Below are positions 53,500-62,616 of a stretch of DNA of 64,000 nt, one piece after another; position 1 is the first letter of the stretch; each line of letters opens with the position of its first letter. This DNA is from Methanoculleus sp. UBA374. Its GTDB lineage: Archaea; Halobacteriota; Methanomicrobia; Methanomicrobiales; Methanoculleaceae. The position numbers and the translations under genes are program-made. The notes under the pieces are model-generated. The model saw only the letters and a program-made list of their open reading frames with translations. It was not told the DNA's origin and made no database searches. Where the stretch lies: NCBI GenBank assembly GCA_002508705.1, contig DAYL01000018.1:1-64000 (forward strand). Reading direction: 5' to 3'.

Positions 53500-55638
53500 A
53501 TGGAGATAGCCGACCTTCCCGTCCCGCCGGAGCTTGCGGCCGGCTACGCTCAGCAGGGGATCACGGAACTCTACCCGCCGCAGGCTGCCTGCGTTGAAGC
53601 GGGGCTTTTTTCGGGGAAGAACCTCCTGATTGCCATCCCGACCGCGAGCGGCAAGACCCTGGTCGCCGAGATGGCGATGCACCACCAGGTGGAGGGGGGC
53701 GGCAAGTGCCTCTACATCGTTCCCCTGCGGGCGCTCGCAAGCGAGAAGTTCGAGGAGTTCTCGGGGAAAGGGCTCCGGGTCGGCATCGCCACCGGCGACT
53801 TCGACCGGCGGGACGACTACCTGGGAAGAAACGATATCATCGTCGCAACGAGCGAGAAGGTGGACTCGCTTCTCCGGAACCGGACGCCGTGGCTTGCCGA
53901 GATCACCATGCTCGTCGTCGACGAGGTCCACCTGATCGACGATTCCTCCCGGGGGGCGACACTCGAGATGGTGATCGCAAAACTCCGGCACAAGAATCCG
54001 GGCATGCAGATCATCGCCCTCTCCGCCACCATCGGCAACCCGCAGGACCTCGCCGGGTGGCTGGACGCCGAGCTCGTCGAGAGCGACTGGCGGCCGGTCG
54101 ACCTCCGGGAGGGAGTCTTCTACCAGGACACCATCCGGTTCGCCGATCACGACCGGGAAGTCGAACGCCGGAGCAAGTACGAGGACCTCGACCTCGTCCT
54201 CGACACGGTCGCGGAGGGGGGGCAGTGCCTGGTCTTCGTCAGCTCCCGTAAAAACGCCGAGGCGTTTGCAAAACGAGCGGCGTCGGGGCTGAAGCTCGCG
54301 AACCCCGTCCTCGCCGGGTACGCCGACAAACTCCGCTCGAATGCCGCGACCGATATGGGGAGAACCCTTGCCGCCTGCGTCGCGCAGGGAGCGGCGTTCC
54401 ACCATGCGGGGCTTTCGCGGGAGGAGCGCCGGATCGTTGAAACAGGGTTTCGAGAGGGGCAGATCAAGGCTATCGCCTCGACGCCGACGCTCGCGGCCGG
54501 CCTGAACCTCCCCGCCCGGCGGGTGATCGTCCGCGACTACCTCCGGTTCAACGCCGGGGAGGGGATGGTCCCGATCCCGGTCCGGGAGTACCGGCAGATG
54601 GCCGGGCGGGCCGGACGGCCGCATCTCGACCCCTACGGCGAAGCCGTCCTGATCGCGAAGGCCGAGGAGATGGTCGACGAACTCTTCGACTGCTACATCG
54701 GTGCGCCCGCCGAGGACGTCCGGAGCCGGTGCGCGGACGAAGCGGTCCTCTGCACCCACATCCTCTCGCTCATCGCGACGGGGTTCGCCCGCGAGACGGG
54801 CGAGGTGCTGGGGTTCATGGACGGGACGTTCTACGCCCACCAGGGCGAGAGCCCGCTCGCGCTCTCGCGGGCGGTCCACCGGGTGATCGAGTTCCTGCGG
54901 GAAGCCGAGATGATCACCGAGGTGGGAGAGTGGCTTGAGGCCACCGAGTACGGGTCGCTCGTCTCCCGGCTCTATATCGACCCCCGGAGCGCCGAGGTGA
55001 TCGTGACGGCGATGACGGGACAGAAGGAGTATACCGACATCGGGCTCCTGCACCTCCTCTGCTCCACGCCGGATATGCCGACGCTCTACGTCCGGAGAAA
55101 CGACATGTACCTTCTCGACCGATTCCTCGCCGACCACCGGAAAGACCTCTGGGTGGAGATCCCCTGGGATGCGGGCGAGGAGTTCGATCGGAGCCTCAAG
55201 ACCGCGCTTCTCCTTGCCGACTGGGCGGATGAGGTCGGGGAAGACACGATCTGCGAGCGCTACAGCGTCGGCCCCGGAGACATCTACGGGATGGTGGAGA
55301 GCGTCGCCTGGCTGGTCCACGCGAGCCGGCACCTCGCTGCGCTCTTTGCCCCGCACCTTGTCCGGCCGATTGAGGAGATGGAGCTCCGCACGAAACACGG
55401 CATCAAGAAGGAACTCCTGCCCCTCATCAGGCTTCGCGGGATCGGGCGCGCCCGGGCGCGCCGGCTCTTCAACAACGGCCTTGGGTCGATCGAGGCGCTC
55501 CGCGAAGCCGGGCCGGAGAAGGTCGGAAAGATCCTCGGGCAGGGCATCGCCGCCCGGATATTCGAGCAGCTCGAAGGGGCGCGGGACGAGGTCGGGGAGA
55601 TCGGCGACGAGCAGTCGACTCTCTTCCGGTTCGGGTGA
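53500..55638 (+). CDS. hel308: Hel308 DNA helicase
   Basis: This 712-residue superfamily 2 Ski2-like helicase acts at stalled replication forks. It has the Q-motif region [12 protein letters not shown], Walker [10 protein letters not shown], motif [10 protein letters not shown], motif III LSATIGN, motif [13 protein letters not shown], motif [14 protein letters not shown] and motif [14 protein letters not shown], then the winged helix, the seven-helix ratchet and a C-terminal helix-hairpin-helix [19 protein letters not shown]. The last residues QSTLFRFG resemble a PCNA-interacting peptide. It is followed eight bases later by cgi121, a common pairing in euryarchaea. Confidence 0.95.
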   Translation: MEIADLPVPPELAAGYAQQGITELYPPQAACVEAGLFSGKNLLIAIPTASGKTLVAEMAMHHQVEGGGKCLYIVPLRALASEKFEEFSGKGLRVGIATGDFDRRDDYLGRNDIIVATSEKVDSLLRNRTPWLAEITMLVVDEVHLIDDSSRGATLEMVIAKLRHKNPGMQIIALSATIGNPQDLAGWLDAELVESDWRPVDLREGVFYQDTIRFADHDREVERRSKYEDLDLVLDTVAEGGQCLVFVSSRKNAEAFAKRAASGLKLANPVLAGYADKLRSNAATDMGRTLAACVAQGAAFHHAGLSREERRIVETGFREGQIKAIASTPTLAAGLNLPARRVIVRDYLRFNAGEGMVPIPVREYRQMAGRAGRPHLDPYGEAVLIAKAEEMVDELFDCYIGAPAEDVRSRCADEAVLCTHILSLIATGFARETGEVLGFMDGTFYAHQGESPLALSRAVHRVIEFLREAEMITEVGEWLEATEYGSLVSRLYIDPRSAEVIVTAMTGQKEYTDIGLLHLLCSTPDMPTLYVRRNDMYLLDRFLADHRKDLWVEIPWDAGEEFDRSLKTALLLADWADEVGEDTICERYSVGPGDIYGMVESVAWLVHASRHLAALFAPHLVRPIEEMELRTKHGIKKELLPLIRLRGIGRARARRLFNNGLGSIEALREAGPEKVGKILGQGIAARIFEQLEGARDEVGEIGDEQSTLFRFG

Positions 55639-55645
55639 ATAAAGG

Positions 55646-56161
55646 ATGGCAGAACCAGCGTGCGATATCTACCAGGCGGTTTTTACCGTCGACGACAGCG
55701 TCGGTTTCCTGCGCGAGGTCCGGGAAGCGGCCGATGCGTGCGGGACCCATATCATCCTCTTTGATGCCGACCACATCGCCGGACGCGACCATGTAACGAC
55801 GGCACTCCGGCACGCCTGCCGGTCGTGGACCGGCGGTGAGGCGATAGCGAACTCGATCGAGATGGAAGCGCTCCTCTACGCCGCGGGGACCCGGCAATGC
55901 CAGGTGGCCGCGACCTTCGGGATTCACCCGGGAGAGAACCGTTCCTACATCGCGGTCTGTCCCCCGGCGCCGGGCGTCCGGGACCGCCTTGCCGGTCTCG
56001 TGACGTTCGTCGACGGGGATTGGGAAGAGCTCGACCCCGCGAAGCGGGCGCGCCTCGCGATCCTCTTCTCGATCACGGCAGAAGAGATCGCCGTCGTCGG
56101 CGAGGCGCGGTTCCGCGACCTGGTCCTCGAGCGGGTGGCGCTTCTCGACGTTTATCGCTAG
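55646..56161 (+). CDS. cgi121: Cgi121, KEOPS complex subunit
   Basis: This 171-residue protein matches Cgi121, which brings tRNA to the KEOPS complex that makes the t6A37 modification with Kae1 and Bud32. The family signature NSIEMEALLYAAGTRQCQVA lies near residue 70, followed by GIHPGENRSYIAV. It starts eight bases after hel308. The other KEOPS genes are not in the window. It converges with moaB, overlapping its stop by four bases. Confidence 0.9.
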   Translation: MAEPACDIYQAVFTVDDSVGFLREVREAADACGTHIILFDADHIAGRDHVTTALRHACRSWTGGEAIANSIEMEALLYAAGTRQCQVAATFGIHPGENRSYIAVCPPAPGVRDRLAGLVTFVDGDWEELDPAKRARLAILFSITAEEIAVVGEARFRDLVLERVALLDVYR

Positions 56162-56649
56162 CGCGCCGAGGCGTGGGTGAGGATGTGCCGGATCTCAGGG
56201 ATGATGATCGCCCGTGCGGCAAGCGTCACGGCCTTCGTCGAACCCGGGATGCAGAAGACCGCACGGCCGCCGATAACGCCGGCGATCGCCCGCGAGAGGA
56301 TCGCGGCGGTCCCGATCTCCTCGTAACTCTTCAGCCGGAAGAGTTCCCCGAACCCGTCGATGGTCTTTTCAAGCAGCGGCGCGACTGCCTCGATGGTCAC
56401 ATCGTCGGGGGTGAGTCCGGTGCCCCCGGTGATGACGACGCAGGTTGCACGCGAAAGTGCGAGACGGACCTCGGCGCGGATCCGCGCAAGGTCGTCGGGG
56501 ATGACGGCGTAATGGGTCACCTCGATGCCGTCGGCGGAGAAGAGGTCAATAAGCGTCTTCCCGCTGGTGTCGGTCTCCGGTTTCCGGGTCGAGGAGACGG
56601 TGATGACGGCACCGGTCACGGTGATTGGTTTAAGATGATTGCTCTCCAT
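56158..56649 (-). CDS. moaB: MoaB/MogA-type molybdopterin biosynthesis protein
   Basis: This 163-residue protein belongs to the MoaB/Mog family that adenylates molybdopterin for molybdenum or tungsten insertion. It has the conserved VITGGTGLTPDDVTIEAV near residue 78, ISVS-like VITVSSTRKPETDTSGK at the N-terminus and CIPGSTKAVTLA at the C-terminal side. Tungsten/molybdenum pterin is needed by formylmethanofuran dehydrogenase in methanogens. The ATG at 56649 (MESNHLKP) is preferred to one three codons upstream. Confidence 0.9.
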   Translation of the reverse strand: MESNHLKPITVTGAVITVSSTRKPETDTSGKTLIDLFSADGIEVTHYAVIPDDLARIRAEVRLALSRATCVVITGGTGLTPDDVTIEAVAPLLEKTIDGFGELFRLKSYEEIGTAAILSRAIAGVIGGRAVFCIPGSTKAVTLAARAIIIPEIRHILTHASAR

Positions 56650-56719
56650 AGGAACCATCCAGTACCCTTTACCGCGTATTTTACTTCTTTGTATCCTTGA
56701 AAAGCGTGGCTCAATCCCC

Positions 56720-56742
56720 GACCCCTTTGTTTCGACTGGAAC
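56720..56742 (-). promoter_or_regulatory. Origin recognition box A (inverted)
   Basis: Read on the minus strand the site is GTTCCAGTCGAAACAAAGGG followed by GTC, then extended by GGGG. It matches box B at 57038, including the following G-run, and faces it across the AT-rich core. Confidence 0.8.
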
Positions 56743-57010
56743 TATGAAAGGGGATGACGAAGGGAGAGGAGGGGAGGAGACGAAACTTACAGGAGAGCAG
56801 TGTTACAGGAGAAAACGACACAACAGAACATGATGAAATTCGCGGGGAAAATGAAACCTCGATAGGCACCCACCTGGTGAGAAGAATTCAACCGGAGTCC
56901 GCGGTCCTGTATTAATTGGAGACGATCCGGTTTATCCTGTCATGTTACGATAAAACTTTATATCTTGAGTTGCAGAGGTACACATAGCTCATCATCACTT
57001 TTGATTGAAT

Positions 57011-57029
57011 GATACAGGTCTCCTGTATC
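57011..57029. repeat. Inverted repeat in the origin region
   Basis: GATACAGG and CCTGTATC form a perfect eight-base stem around a three-base loop, nine bases before ORB B. Related TTACAGGAG repeats lie at 56787-56795 and 56803-56811. Confidence 0.6.
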
Positions 57030-57037
57030 ATCATCAC

Positions 57038-57060
57038 GTTCCAGTCGAAATGAAGGGGTC
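57038..57060 (+). promoter_or_regulatory. Origin recognition box B
   Basis: The site reads gttccagtcgaaatgaaggg followed by gtc and a G-run. It differs from box A by two bases in the centre. Confidence 0.8.
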
Positions 57061-57223
57061 GGGGTGATCGCCGATCACCCCTCCGGGAGTCCGCCACCGC
57101 AGCCGATCCGTCCGTAAGATACATCCTTCTCGAATCACCGTTGTTTCGACTTATTCAATCTCATTCTATCGGCAATCGGCCGTGCATTCCCTTCCTCTTT
57201 CACCGATGATCGATCGTTTTTGC

Positions 57224-57246
57224 GTTCCACTGGAAACGAAGGGGTT
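57224..57246 (+). promoter_or_regulatory. Origin recognition box C
   Basis: The site reads gttccactggaaacgaaggg followed by gtt. It is the closest copy to the textbook euryarchaeal box, with the perfect dyad TTCCACTGGAA, and lies about 80 bases before the orc1/cdc6 start. Confidence 0.8.
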
Positions 57247-57323
57247 ATCTGTCCTGAGAGCGATCACATTAAGGGTCCTCGACACGAGAATCTCCTGTCC
57301 TGGTAACCCCCTCCGGTGACATC

Positions 57324-58607
57324 ATGTCGGACGATAAGACCAACCCAATGGGATTATTTAAAAAATACCTGACCAATAGGCGTATATTTAAGAACAGGGA
57401 AGTACTGCGCCACAGTTATCGTCCCCAGATCCTCCCTCACCGGAAGCCGCAGATCGACGAACTTGCTTCAATTCTTGCTCCTGCCCTCACGAACGAGACC
57501 CCGTCGAACATCCTCATTTACGGCAAGACCGGGACCGGGAAGACTGCATCGGCCCGGTACGTGGGAACGGAACTCGAAAACGCCAGTGCGCTTGCCGGGA
57601 CGAAGTGCAAGATCGTTCACCTCAACTGCGAGGTAATCGATACCCAGTACCGGGTCCTTGCCCAGATCGCAAACTGCCTCGACGACGTCGACCAGCACCC
57701 GAGCGACAGCACCAGAAATCACATCCCGATGACCGGGTGGCCGACCGATCAGGTCTATATGGAGTTGAAGAACCAGCTTGAAAACAACGGCGGGGTCATG
57801 GTCATCATCCTCGACGAGATCGACAAACTCGTGAAAAAGAGCGGCGACGATACCCTCTACAACCTCACCCGGATCAACTCCGACCTGAAGTTTGCAAAAG
57901 TCAGCATCATCGGGATATCAAACGACCTCCGTTTCACCGACTTCCTGGACCCCCGGGTCCTCTCCTCGCTCTCCGAGGAGGAGATCGTCTTTCCCCCCTA
58001 CAACGCCCCGCAGCTCTGCGACATTCTCCAGCAGAGGGCCGAACTGGCGTTCATCGAGGAGGCGCTCGAGGAGGCGGTCATCCCGCTCTGTGCGGCGCTC
58101 GCGGCGCAGGAGCACGGAGACGCCCGTCGTGCGCTCGATCTCCTTCGTGTCTCGGGAGAACTTGCCGACCGCGAGAACGCCACGGTCGTGGGCGAGAAGC
58201 ACGTCCGGATGGCTCAGGAGAAGATCGAGACCGACAGCATGGTGGAGTGCATCTCTACTCTTCCGACCCAGAGCAAGGCGGTCCTCTACGCGATGCTGAT
58301 CCTTGAGCAGATGGGCAAACGGATCTTTACGAGCGGCGAGGTCACGGTGGTCTACCGCGAGATCGCCCGGATCATCGACCTCGACGTCCTGACGCACCGC
58401 CGGATCACGGACCTCATCTCCGAGCTCAACATGCTCGGCGTCATCAACACCCGGGTCGTCTCACGGGGCCGTTACGGTCGGACGAAGGAGATGTGGTTCG
58501 ATGCAACGGCGAGCAAGATCGAAGAGGTTGTCACCCGCGACCCGAGGCTCGACGACCCGAGACTCAAAGAACTCGATACCAATCGCTTAAAAGCAATGTT
58601 CAGGTGA
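57324..58607 (+). CDS. cdc6: Orc1/Cdc6 replication initiator
   Basis: This 427-residue AAA+ protein binds origin boxes and loads the MCM helicase. It has Walker A IYGKTGTGKTASARYV near residue 64, Walker B VIILDEIDKLV near 150, sensor 1 IIGISNDLRF and the arginine-finger region LDPRVLSSLSEEEIVFPPY, then the lid helices. A C-terminal winged-helix DNA-binding domain starts near residue 310, with YREIARIIDLDVLTHRRITD and RGRYGRTKEMWF. It lies next to the ORB repeats it should bind. Other Orc1/Cdc6 paralogues may exist outside the window. Confidence 0.95.
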   Translation: MSDDKTNPMGLFKKYLTNRRIFKNREVLRHSYRPQILPHRKPQIDELASILAPALTNETPSNILIYGKTGTGKTASARYVGTELENASALAGTKCKIVHLNCEVIDTQYRVLAQIANCLDDVDQHPSDSTRNHIPMTGWPTDQVYMELKNQLENNGGVMVIILDEIDKLVKKSGDDTLYNLTRINSDLKFAKVSIIGISNDLRFTDFLDPRVLSSLSEEEIVFPPYNAPQLCDILQQRAELAFIEEALEEAVIPLCAALAAQEHGDARRALDLLRVSGELADRENATVVGEKHVRMAQEKIETDSMVECISTLPTQSKAVLYAMLILEQMGKRIFTSGEVTVVYREIARIIDLDVLTHRRITDLISELNMLGVINTRVVSRGRYGRTKEMWFDATASKIEEVVTRDPRLDDPRLKELDTNRLKAMFR

Positions 58608-58611
58608 TACT

Positions 58612-59103
58612 ATGGACGAGAAGGACCGTACCCTCCTCCATCTTCTGGAGGAGAACTGCCGCGCCCCGTTAAGCGAACTTGCGGTGCTGGCCGAAGTGAG
58701 TGAAGAGGATGTAAAAGACCGGATCGGTCGTCTGGAAGCGGCCGGCGTCATCCGCCGTTACGGGGCGGTCGTCGACTGGGAGCGGGCCGGCGACGGCAAC
58801 GTCGCGGCGGTGATCGAACTGAAGGTCTCTCCCGAGCGCGACTTCGGTTACGACCGGATCGCGGAGCGGATCGCCCGGTTCCCGCAGGTCCGGTCTCTCC
58901 GGCTGATGACCGGGGCCTACGACCTCCAGCTCCTGGTCACCGGGCCGAGCATGAACGAGATCGCCCGGTTCGTAGCCGAGCAGATCGCTCCCATGGACCG
59001 GATCCGGGAGACGGCGACGCATATCATCATGAAGACCTACAAGGAGAACGGCACCACCTTCGCCGAGCGCGGCGAGGTCGAGCGCCTCCCCTACTCGTTC
59101 TAG
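58612..59103 (+). CDS. Lrp/AsnC-family transcriptional regulator
   Basis: This 163-residue protein has an N-terminal helix-turn-helix (residues 1-50, with LSELAVLAEVSEEDVKDRIG) and a C-terminal RAM/ligand domain with MTGAYDLQLLVTG. It lies four bases after orc1/cdc6 and 12 bases before the aminotransferase gene, so these three look co-transcribed. In methanogens similar regulators sit next to aminotransferases and may sense amino acids. The AhbA/B-type heme-decarboxylase regulators are distant relatives, but the length here fits a single-domain Lrp. Confidence 0.88.
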   Translation: MDEKDRTLLHLLEENCRAPLSELAVLAEVSEEDVKDRIGRLEAAGVIRRYGAVVDWERAGDGNVAAVIELKVSPERDFGYDRIAERIARFPQVRSLRLMTGAYDLQLLVTGPSMNEIARFVAEQIAPMDRIRETATHIIMKTYKENGTTFAERGEVERLPYSF

Positions 59104-59115
59104 AGGTGAGGTGCG

Positions 59116-60276
59116 TTGAGGGATTTCGTCTCGGCACGGGCCCGTGCCATACCCCCGTCGGGCATCAGGCGGTTCTTCGACATCGTCCAGACGATGGAGG
59201 GCGTCATATCCCTGGGCGTCGGCGAACCGGACTTCGTGACCCCCTGGTGCGTCTGCGAGGCATCCATCTACTCCATTGAGCAGGGATCGACTGCATACAC
59301 CTCGAACAAGGGGACGCCCCAGCTCCGGGGCGCCATCAGCCGTTATCTTGGCTCCCGGTTCGGCACCCATTACAGTCCGGAGGAGGAGATCATCGTCACC
59401 TGCGGCGTCTCGGAAGCGGCCGACATTGCCATCCGGGCCGTCACGGACCCGGGAGACGAGGTCCTGGTCGCCGAGCCCTGCTACGTCTCCTATACCCCCT
59501 GCGTCTCCCTCGCCGGCGGGGTCCCGGTCACCGTCCCCTGCCGTGCTGAAGACGAGTTCCGGCTGACGGCCGATGCGCTTGCAGAAAGCATCACCCCGCG
59601 GACGAAGGCGCTCATCGCAAACTTCCCGAACAACCCCACCGGCGGCGTGATGCAGGAAGCGGACTGGCGCGGCATCGCCGATCTCCTGGTCGACCACGAC
59701 CTCCTCCTCATCAGCGACGAGGTCTACGCCGAGCTCACCTACGACGGCGACCATTTCTCGCCGGCGCGGATCCCCGAACTTCGCGACCGGACGATCACCC
59801 TGAATGGGTTCTCGAAGGCCTTCGCCATGACCGGGTGGCGGATCGGCTACCTCTGCGCCCCCCCGGCGATCACCGCGGCGGCCTTGAAGATCCATCAGTA
59901 CGTCGCGCTCTGCGCCCCGGTGATGGGGCAGGTCGCCGCCTACGAGGCGCTCAGGATCGGGGAAGCCGAGAAGGACGCCATGGTCCGGGAGTACCGGCTC
60001 CGGCGGAACCTCTTCGTCGACGGGTTGAACAAACTCGGTCTTACCTGCCACATCCCGAAGGGTGCGTTCTACGCCTTCCCCTCGGTGAAGAGCACCGGTC
60101 TCTCCGATACCGAGTTTGCAGAGTCCCTCCTTCGCGAACAGCGTGTTGCGGTCGTCCCCGGGAGCGTCCTCGGGCCGTCCGGCGTCGGGCACGTGCGGTG
60201 CGCCTACGCGGTCTCGCGGGACGATCTCAAAGAAGCGCTCGCCCGGATAGGCGCCTTCCTGGAATCGATAGAATAA
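59116..60276 (+). CDS. Pyridoxal-phosphate aminotransferase (class I/II)
   Basis: This 386-residue aminotransferase has the PLP-lysine in NGFSKAFAMTGWRIGYL near residue 235, the conserved NFPNNPTGGVM, the Asp-Tyr-type LISDEVYAELTYDG and the C-terminal arginine in GVGHVRCAYAVSRDD. It starts with TTG after GAGGTG; no ATG fits better. The neighbour Lrp regulator may control it. Related enzymes transfer amino groups to aspartate or aromatic amino acids; which substrate is not clear. Confidence 0.88.
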   Translation: MRDFVSARARAIPPSGIRRFFDIVQTMEGVISLGVGEPDFVTPWCVCEASIYSIEQGSTAYTSNKGTPQLRGAISRYLGSRFGTHYSPEEEIIVTCGVSEAADIAIRAVTDPGDEVLVAEPCYVSYTPCVSLAGGVPVTVPCRAEDEFRLTADALAESITPRTKALIANFPNNPTGGVMQEADWRGIADLLVDHDLLLISDEVYAELTYDGDHFSPARIPELRDRTITLNGFSKAFAMTGWRIGYLCAPPAITAAALKIHQYVALCAPVMGQVAAYEALRIGEAEKDAMVREYRLRRNLFVDGLNKLGLTCHIPKGAFYAFPSVKSTGLSDTEFAESLLREQRVAVVPGSVLGPSGVGHVRCAYAVSRDDLKEALARIGAFLESIE

Positions 60277-60382
60277 AAATAACCCCATATATTTCCCCGG
60301 GAAAAAATCAAACCCCTTTTAAACGAAGTCCTTGACCGGGCAACCGGTAGTTTGGTGTCCGACAGATGAATGACGGTCGGAT

Positions 60383-60404
60383 AACCCCTTTATTTCCACT
60401 GGAG
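60383..60404 (-). promoter_or_regulatory. Origin recognition box D (inverted)
   Basis: Read on the minus strand the site is CTCCAGTGGAAATAAAGGGG followed by TT. It matches box E at 60599 in the core and lies about 195 bases from it in opposite orientation. Confidence 0.75.
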
Positions 60405-60598
60405 ATGTGGATTAATTCAGCGATACCGGCCGGGGGTGCTCGCGTTGCACCCGCCCCGGGGTACGCATCGCGTCACTGGAACGCCGGGCGGATCATCAGG
60501 TTCGCGTCCGCACTCCAATAGGGTAAATCCAGTGACAGATCGGCCTGTCGTTCCGGGAAAAACTCCACGCGGCAGCCCCGGATATCCATATGATGAGG

Positions 60599-60621
60599 TT
60601 TCCAGTGGAAATAAAGGGGTT
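60599..60621 (+). promoter_or_regulatory. Origin recognition box E
   Basis: The site reads tttccagtggaaataaaggg followed by gtt. It has the dyad TTCCAGTGGAA and the G-run of the other boxes, and forms a facing pair with box D. Confidence 0.78.
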
Positions 60622-60851
60622 CAGAAAGAATGGTGCTCAGCCGGAAACGATCGTTCCCGCTCGCGAAGGCGGATATAATTTTATCCCGGGCCTTGCGCTC
60701 CTCCCCTTCCCGACGGATCGGGAAAATGCGGCCTATTCTGGCCGATACTCGTGTTCCCGGCGCGGAGTGCCGGCTGTGCGGAAATATCCGGGCGGGCCGG
60801 TCCCGGCTCCTTTTTAACGGGGCGACCGCTTTTCCGGTATCACATTGTAAT

Positions 60852-60859
60852 GTTTATCA
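60852..60859 (+). promoter_or_regulatory. Possible TATA box of purA
   Basis: The element gtttatca lies about 33-40 bases before the purA ATG at 60892, in an AT-richer patch. Confidence 0.35.
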
Positions 60860-60891
60860 CCAAGTATCGCTCCATCCTACATGATAGAACA

Positions 60892-61902
60892 ATGAGTTGT
60901 ACTATTATCGTCGGCGGGTTCTTTGGTGACGAAGGAAAGGGAAAGATAGTGGCCCATGTCGCTCACCAGGACAGACCATCCATCATCTCCCGGGGCGGCG
61001 TCGGTCCGAACGCAGGACACACCGTTCGTATCGGAGAGAAGGCGTACGGGGTCCGGATGGTTCCCTCGGGGTTCGTCTACCCGGAAGCGACCCTCATGAT
61101 CGGGAGCGGCGTGCTCGTCGATCCCCGGGTCTTTCTGCGTGAGGTCGACCTGCTCGGTGCCCGGGACAGGACCTTTGTCGACGGGCGGTGCGGTATCATC
61201 GAAGAGGATCATATCGCCCGGGATAAGGGGAGCCAGCACCTCCGGGAGAAGATCGGGAGCACCGGGACCGGGTGCGGTCCGGCGAACGCCGACCGTGTCC
61301 TCCGCACGTCCCGGCAGGCAAAAGACGTCCCGGAACTGGCTGATTTCATCACCGATGTGGCCGAGGACGTCAATTGCGCCCTGGATAAGGGTGAGACGGT
61401 CCTCCTCGAGGGGACCCAGGGCTTCGGGATCTCGCTCTACTTCGGGACCTACCCCTACGTGACGAGCAAAGATACTTCCGCCTCGCAGATCGCCGCCGAC
61501 AACGGCGTCGGCCCGACCCGGATCGACGATGTCATCGTCGTCTTCAAGGCCTACCCGACCCGGGTCGGCGAAGGCCCCTTCTCCACCGAGATGTCGGTGG
61601 AGCGGTCGCATGAACTCGGTATCGAGGAGTTCGGCACCGTCACCCACCGGCAGCGCCGCATCGGCACCTGGGACGGGAAGATGGCGCACTACTCGGCGAT
61701 GATCAACGGGTGCACCCAGGCGGCGATCACCGGCATCGATCGGATCGACCCGGCCTGTTTCGGCGCGACGGACTACGACCGGCTGACCGGGAAGGCGAAA
61801 GACTTCATCGCGCAGGCCGAGGAGGATATCGGCAAGCCCGTCACCCTGATCTCGACCGGCCCCGAGATGTCCCAGATCATCGATCTCCGGGGGGAACTAT
61901 GA
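60892..61902 (+). CDS. purA: Adenylosuccinate synthetase
   Basis: This 336-residue enzyme makes adenylosuccinate from IMP, aspartate and GTP on the way to AMP. It has the GTP-binding VGGFFGDEGKGKIV near residue 6, GVGPNAGHTV, GTGCGPANADR and TVLLEGTQGFGISLYFG. The protein is shorter than bacterial PurA, as in many archaea. The start at 60892 gives MSCTIIVGGFFGDEGKGK; the longer frame upstream reads through promoter DNA and the intergenic region. It overlaps the Trm112-like gene by four bases. Confidence 0.94.
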   Translation: MSCTIIVGGFFGDEGKGKIVAHVAHQDRPSIISRGGVGPNAGHTVRIGEKAYGVRMVPSGFVYPEATLMIGSGVLVDPRVFLREVDLLGARDRTFVDGRCGIIEEDHIARDKGSQHLREKIGSTGTGCGPANADRVLRTSRQAKDVPELADFITDVAEDVNCALDKGETVLLEGTQGFGISLYFGTYPYVTSKDTSASQIAADNGVGPTRIDDVIVVFKAYPTRVGEGPFSTEMSVERSHELGIEEFGTVTHRQRRIGTWDGKMAHYSAMINGCTQAAITGIDRIDPACFGATDYDRLTGKAKDFIAQAEEDIGKPVTLISTGPEMSQIIDLRGEL

Positions 61903-62084
61903 GAAAGAGCCTCATGCAGATCCTCTGCTGTCCGGTCTGCAAGGGGGATCTCGTCCTCTCGGTGACCGAGGAGAGCGGTGAGGAGGTGCTGGAGGGCAGT
62001 CTCCGGTGCGCGGCGTGTCGCGTCGACTACCCCATCAGCGAAGGCATCCCGAACCTCCTCCCGCAGACCGCCTGCGAGGACTGA
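61899..62084 (+). CDS. Trm112-like zinc-ribbon protein
   Basis: This 61-residue protein resembles the Trm112 family of small methyltransferase activators. It has CCPVCKGDLVLSV and RCAACRVDYPISEGIPNLLP, with two cysteine pairs forming a zinc site. The ATG overlaps the purA stop. Its methyltransferase partners are not adjacent, and the start must be taken within the larger frame that begins upstream. Confidence 0.85.
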   Translation: MRKSLMQILCCPVCKGDLVLSVTEESGEEVLEGSLRCAACRVDYPISEGIPNLLPQTACED

Positions 62085-62091
62085 TCCCACC

Positions 62092-62616
62092 GTGTCGGAG
62101 ATTCATCTCAACCGCCGGGGGATCAACGCCATCGAGGTCCCGGGCGAGGTCGAGGCGACCCCGGGAAGCGACCTCGTCCTCTGGATCGTCAACCACGGCT
62201 CGCCGCTCCACATCACCCTCGCCTCGGGGGACTCCTCGGCCTTCACCGATTTTTACCATGAGAACCTCTACGTCGACGAGGACGTGGAGTTCCGCATCCC
62301 CATCCGGGAAAATGCCTGTCCGGGTGTCTTTTCCGTCGAGGTCATCACCGGGTACGGCACCAGGAGAGCGGAGTTTCGGGTCGCAGTCAGGGAGCGGGCA
62401 GCACCGGAGCCCGAGCCGGTCGAGATGGCTCCGACAGCGGTTGCCCCGGCGATCTCGCGTGAGTGGCGGCCTTTTGCCCCGGTCCTCGTCATCGGCGCCG
62501 TTGCCCTGGCCCTCTACGGGCTGTGGGCGGTCTACCGGGTCGACCTCCTGAACGCCGCGGCGTTTGCGGCGCTGCTCCTCGGGGTCATCCTCGCATGGCT
62601 GCGGCAGCGGTCGTAG
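62092..62616 (+). CDS. Hypothetical protein with a beta-rich domain and C-terminal membrane helices
   Basis: This 174-residue protein, starting with GTG at 62092, has a beta-sandwich-like region (residues 1-105, with GINAIEVPGEVEATPGSDLV) followed by an Ala/Pro/Glu-rich linker and two hydrophobic helices near the C-terminus (FAPVLVIGAVALALYGLWAV and FAALLLGVILAW). It probably faces the cytoplasm or cell surface while anchored at its C-terminal end. I do not recognise a functional family. Its end overlaps the start of cbiB/cobD by 22 bases. Confidence 0.68.
   Translation: MSEIHLNRRGINAIEVPGEVEATPGSDLVLWIVNHGSPLHITLASGDSSAFTDFYHENLYVDEDVEFRIPIRENACPGVFSVEVITGYGTRRAEFRVAVRERAAPEPEPVEMAPTAVAPAISREWRPFAPVLVIGAVALALYGLWAVYRVDLLNAAAFAALLLGVILAWLRQRS

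Larger units (their letters stand above)
56659..57323. other. oriC: Probable chromosomal replication origin
   Basis: This 665-base gene-free region lies directly upstream of orc1/cdc6. It holds three origin recognition boxes (56720-56742 inverted, 57038-57060 and 57224-57246 direct). Between them is an AT-rich part at about 56905-56985 suited to unwinding, two TTACAGGAG repeats at 56787 and 56803, and a perfect inverted repeat at 57011-57029. Location beside the initiator gene, facing boxes and AT-rich core are the usual layout of archaeal origins. Activity is inferred. Confidence 0.8.
60277..60891. other. Intergenic region with a second ORB pair
   Basis: This gene-free stretch of about 615 bases contains two full boxes facing each other (60383-60404 inverted, 60599-60621 direct) and two half-like sites, cactgga near 60475 and ccagtga near 60529. 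The rest is GC-rich and without a clear gene. It could be a second part of the origin or a separate binding region for Orc1/Cdc6. Confidence 0.7.

Noticed and set aside
52903..55398. A very long minus-strand open frame (831 codons) opposite the KH gene and hel308
   Set aside because: It is antisense to clear genes, reads as Arg/Asp/Pro/His-rich sequence and contains no domain. It is a shadow frame of GC-rich coding DNA.
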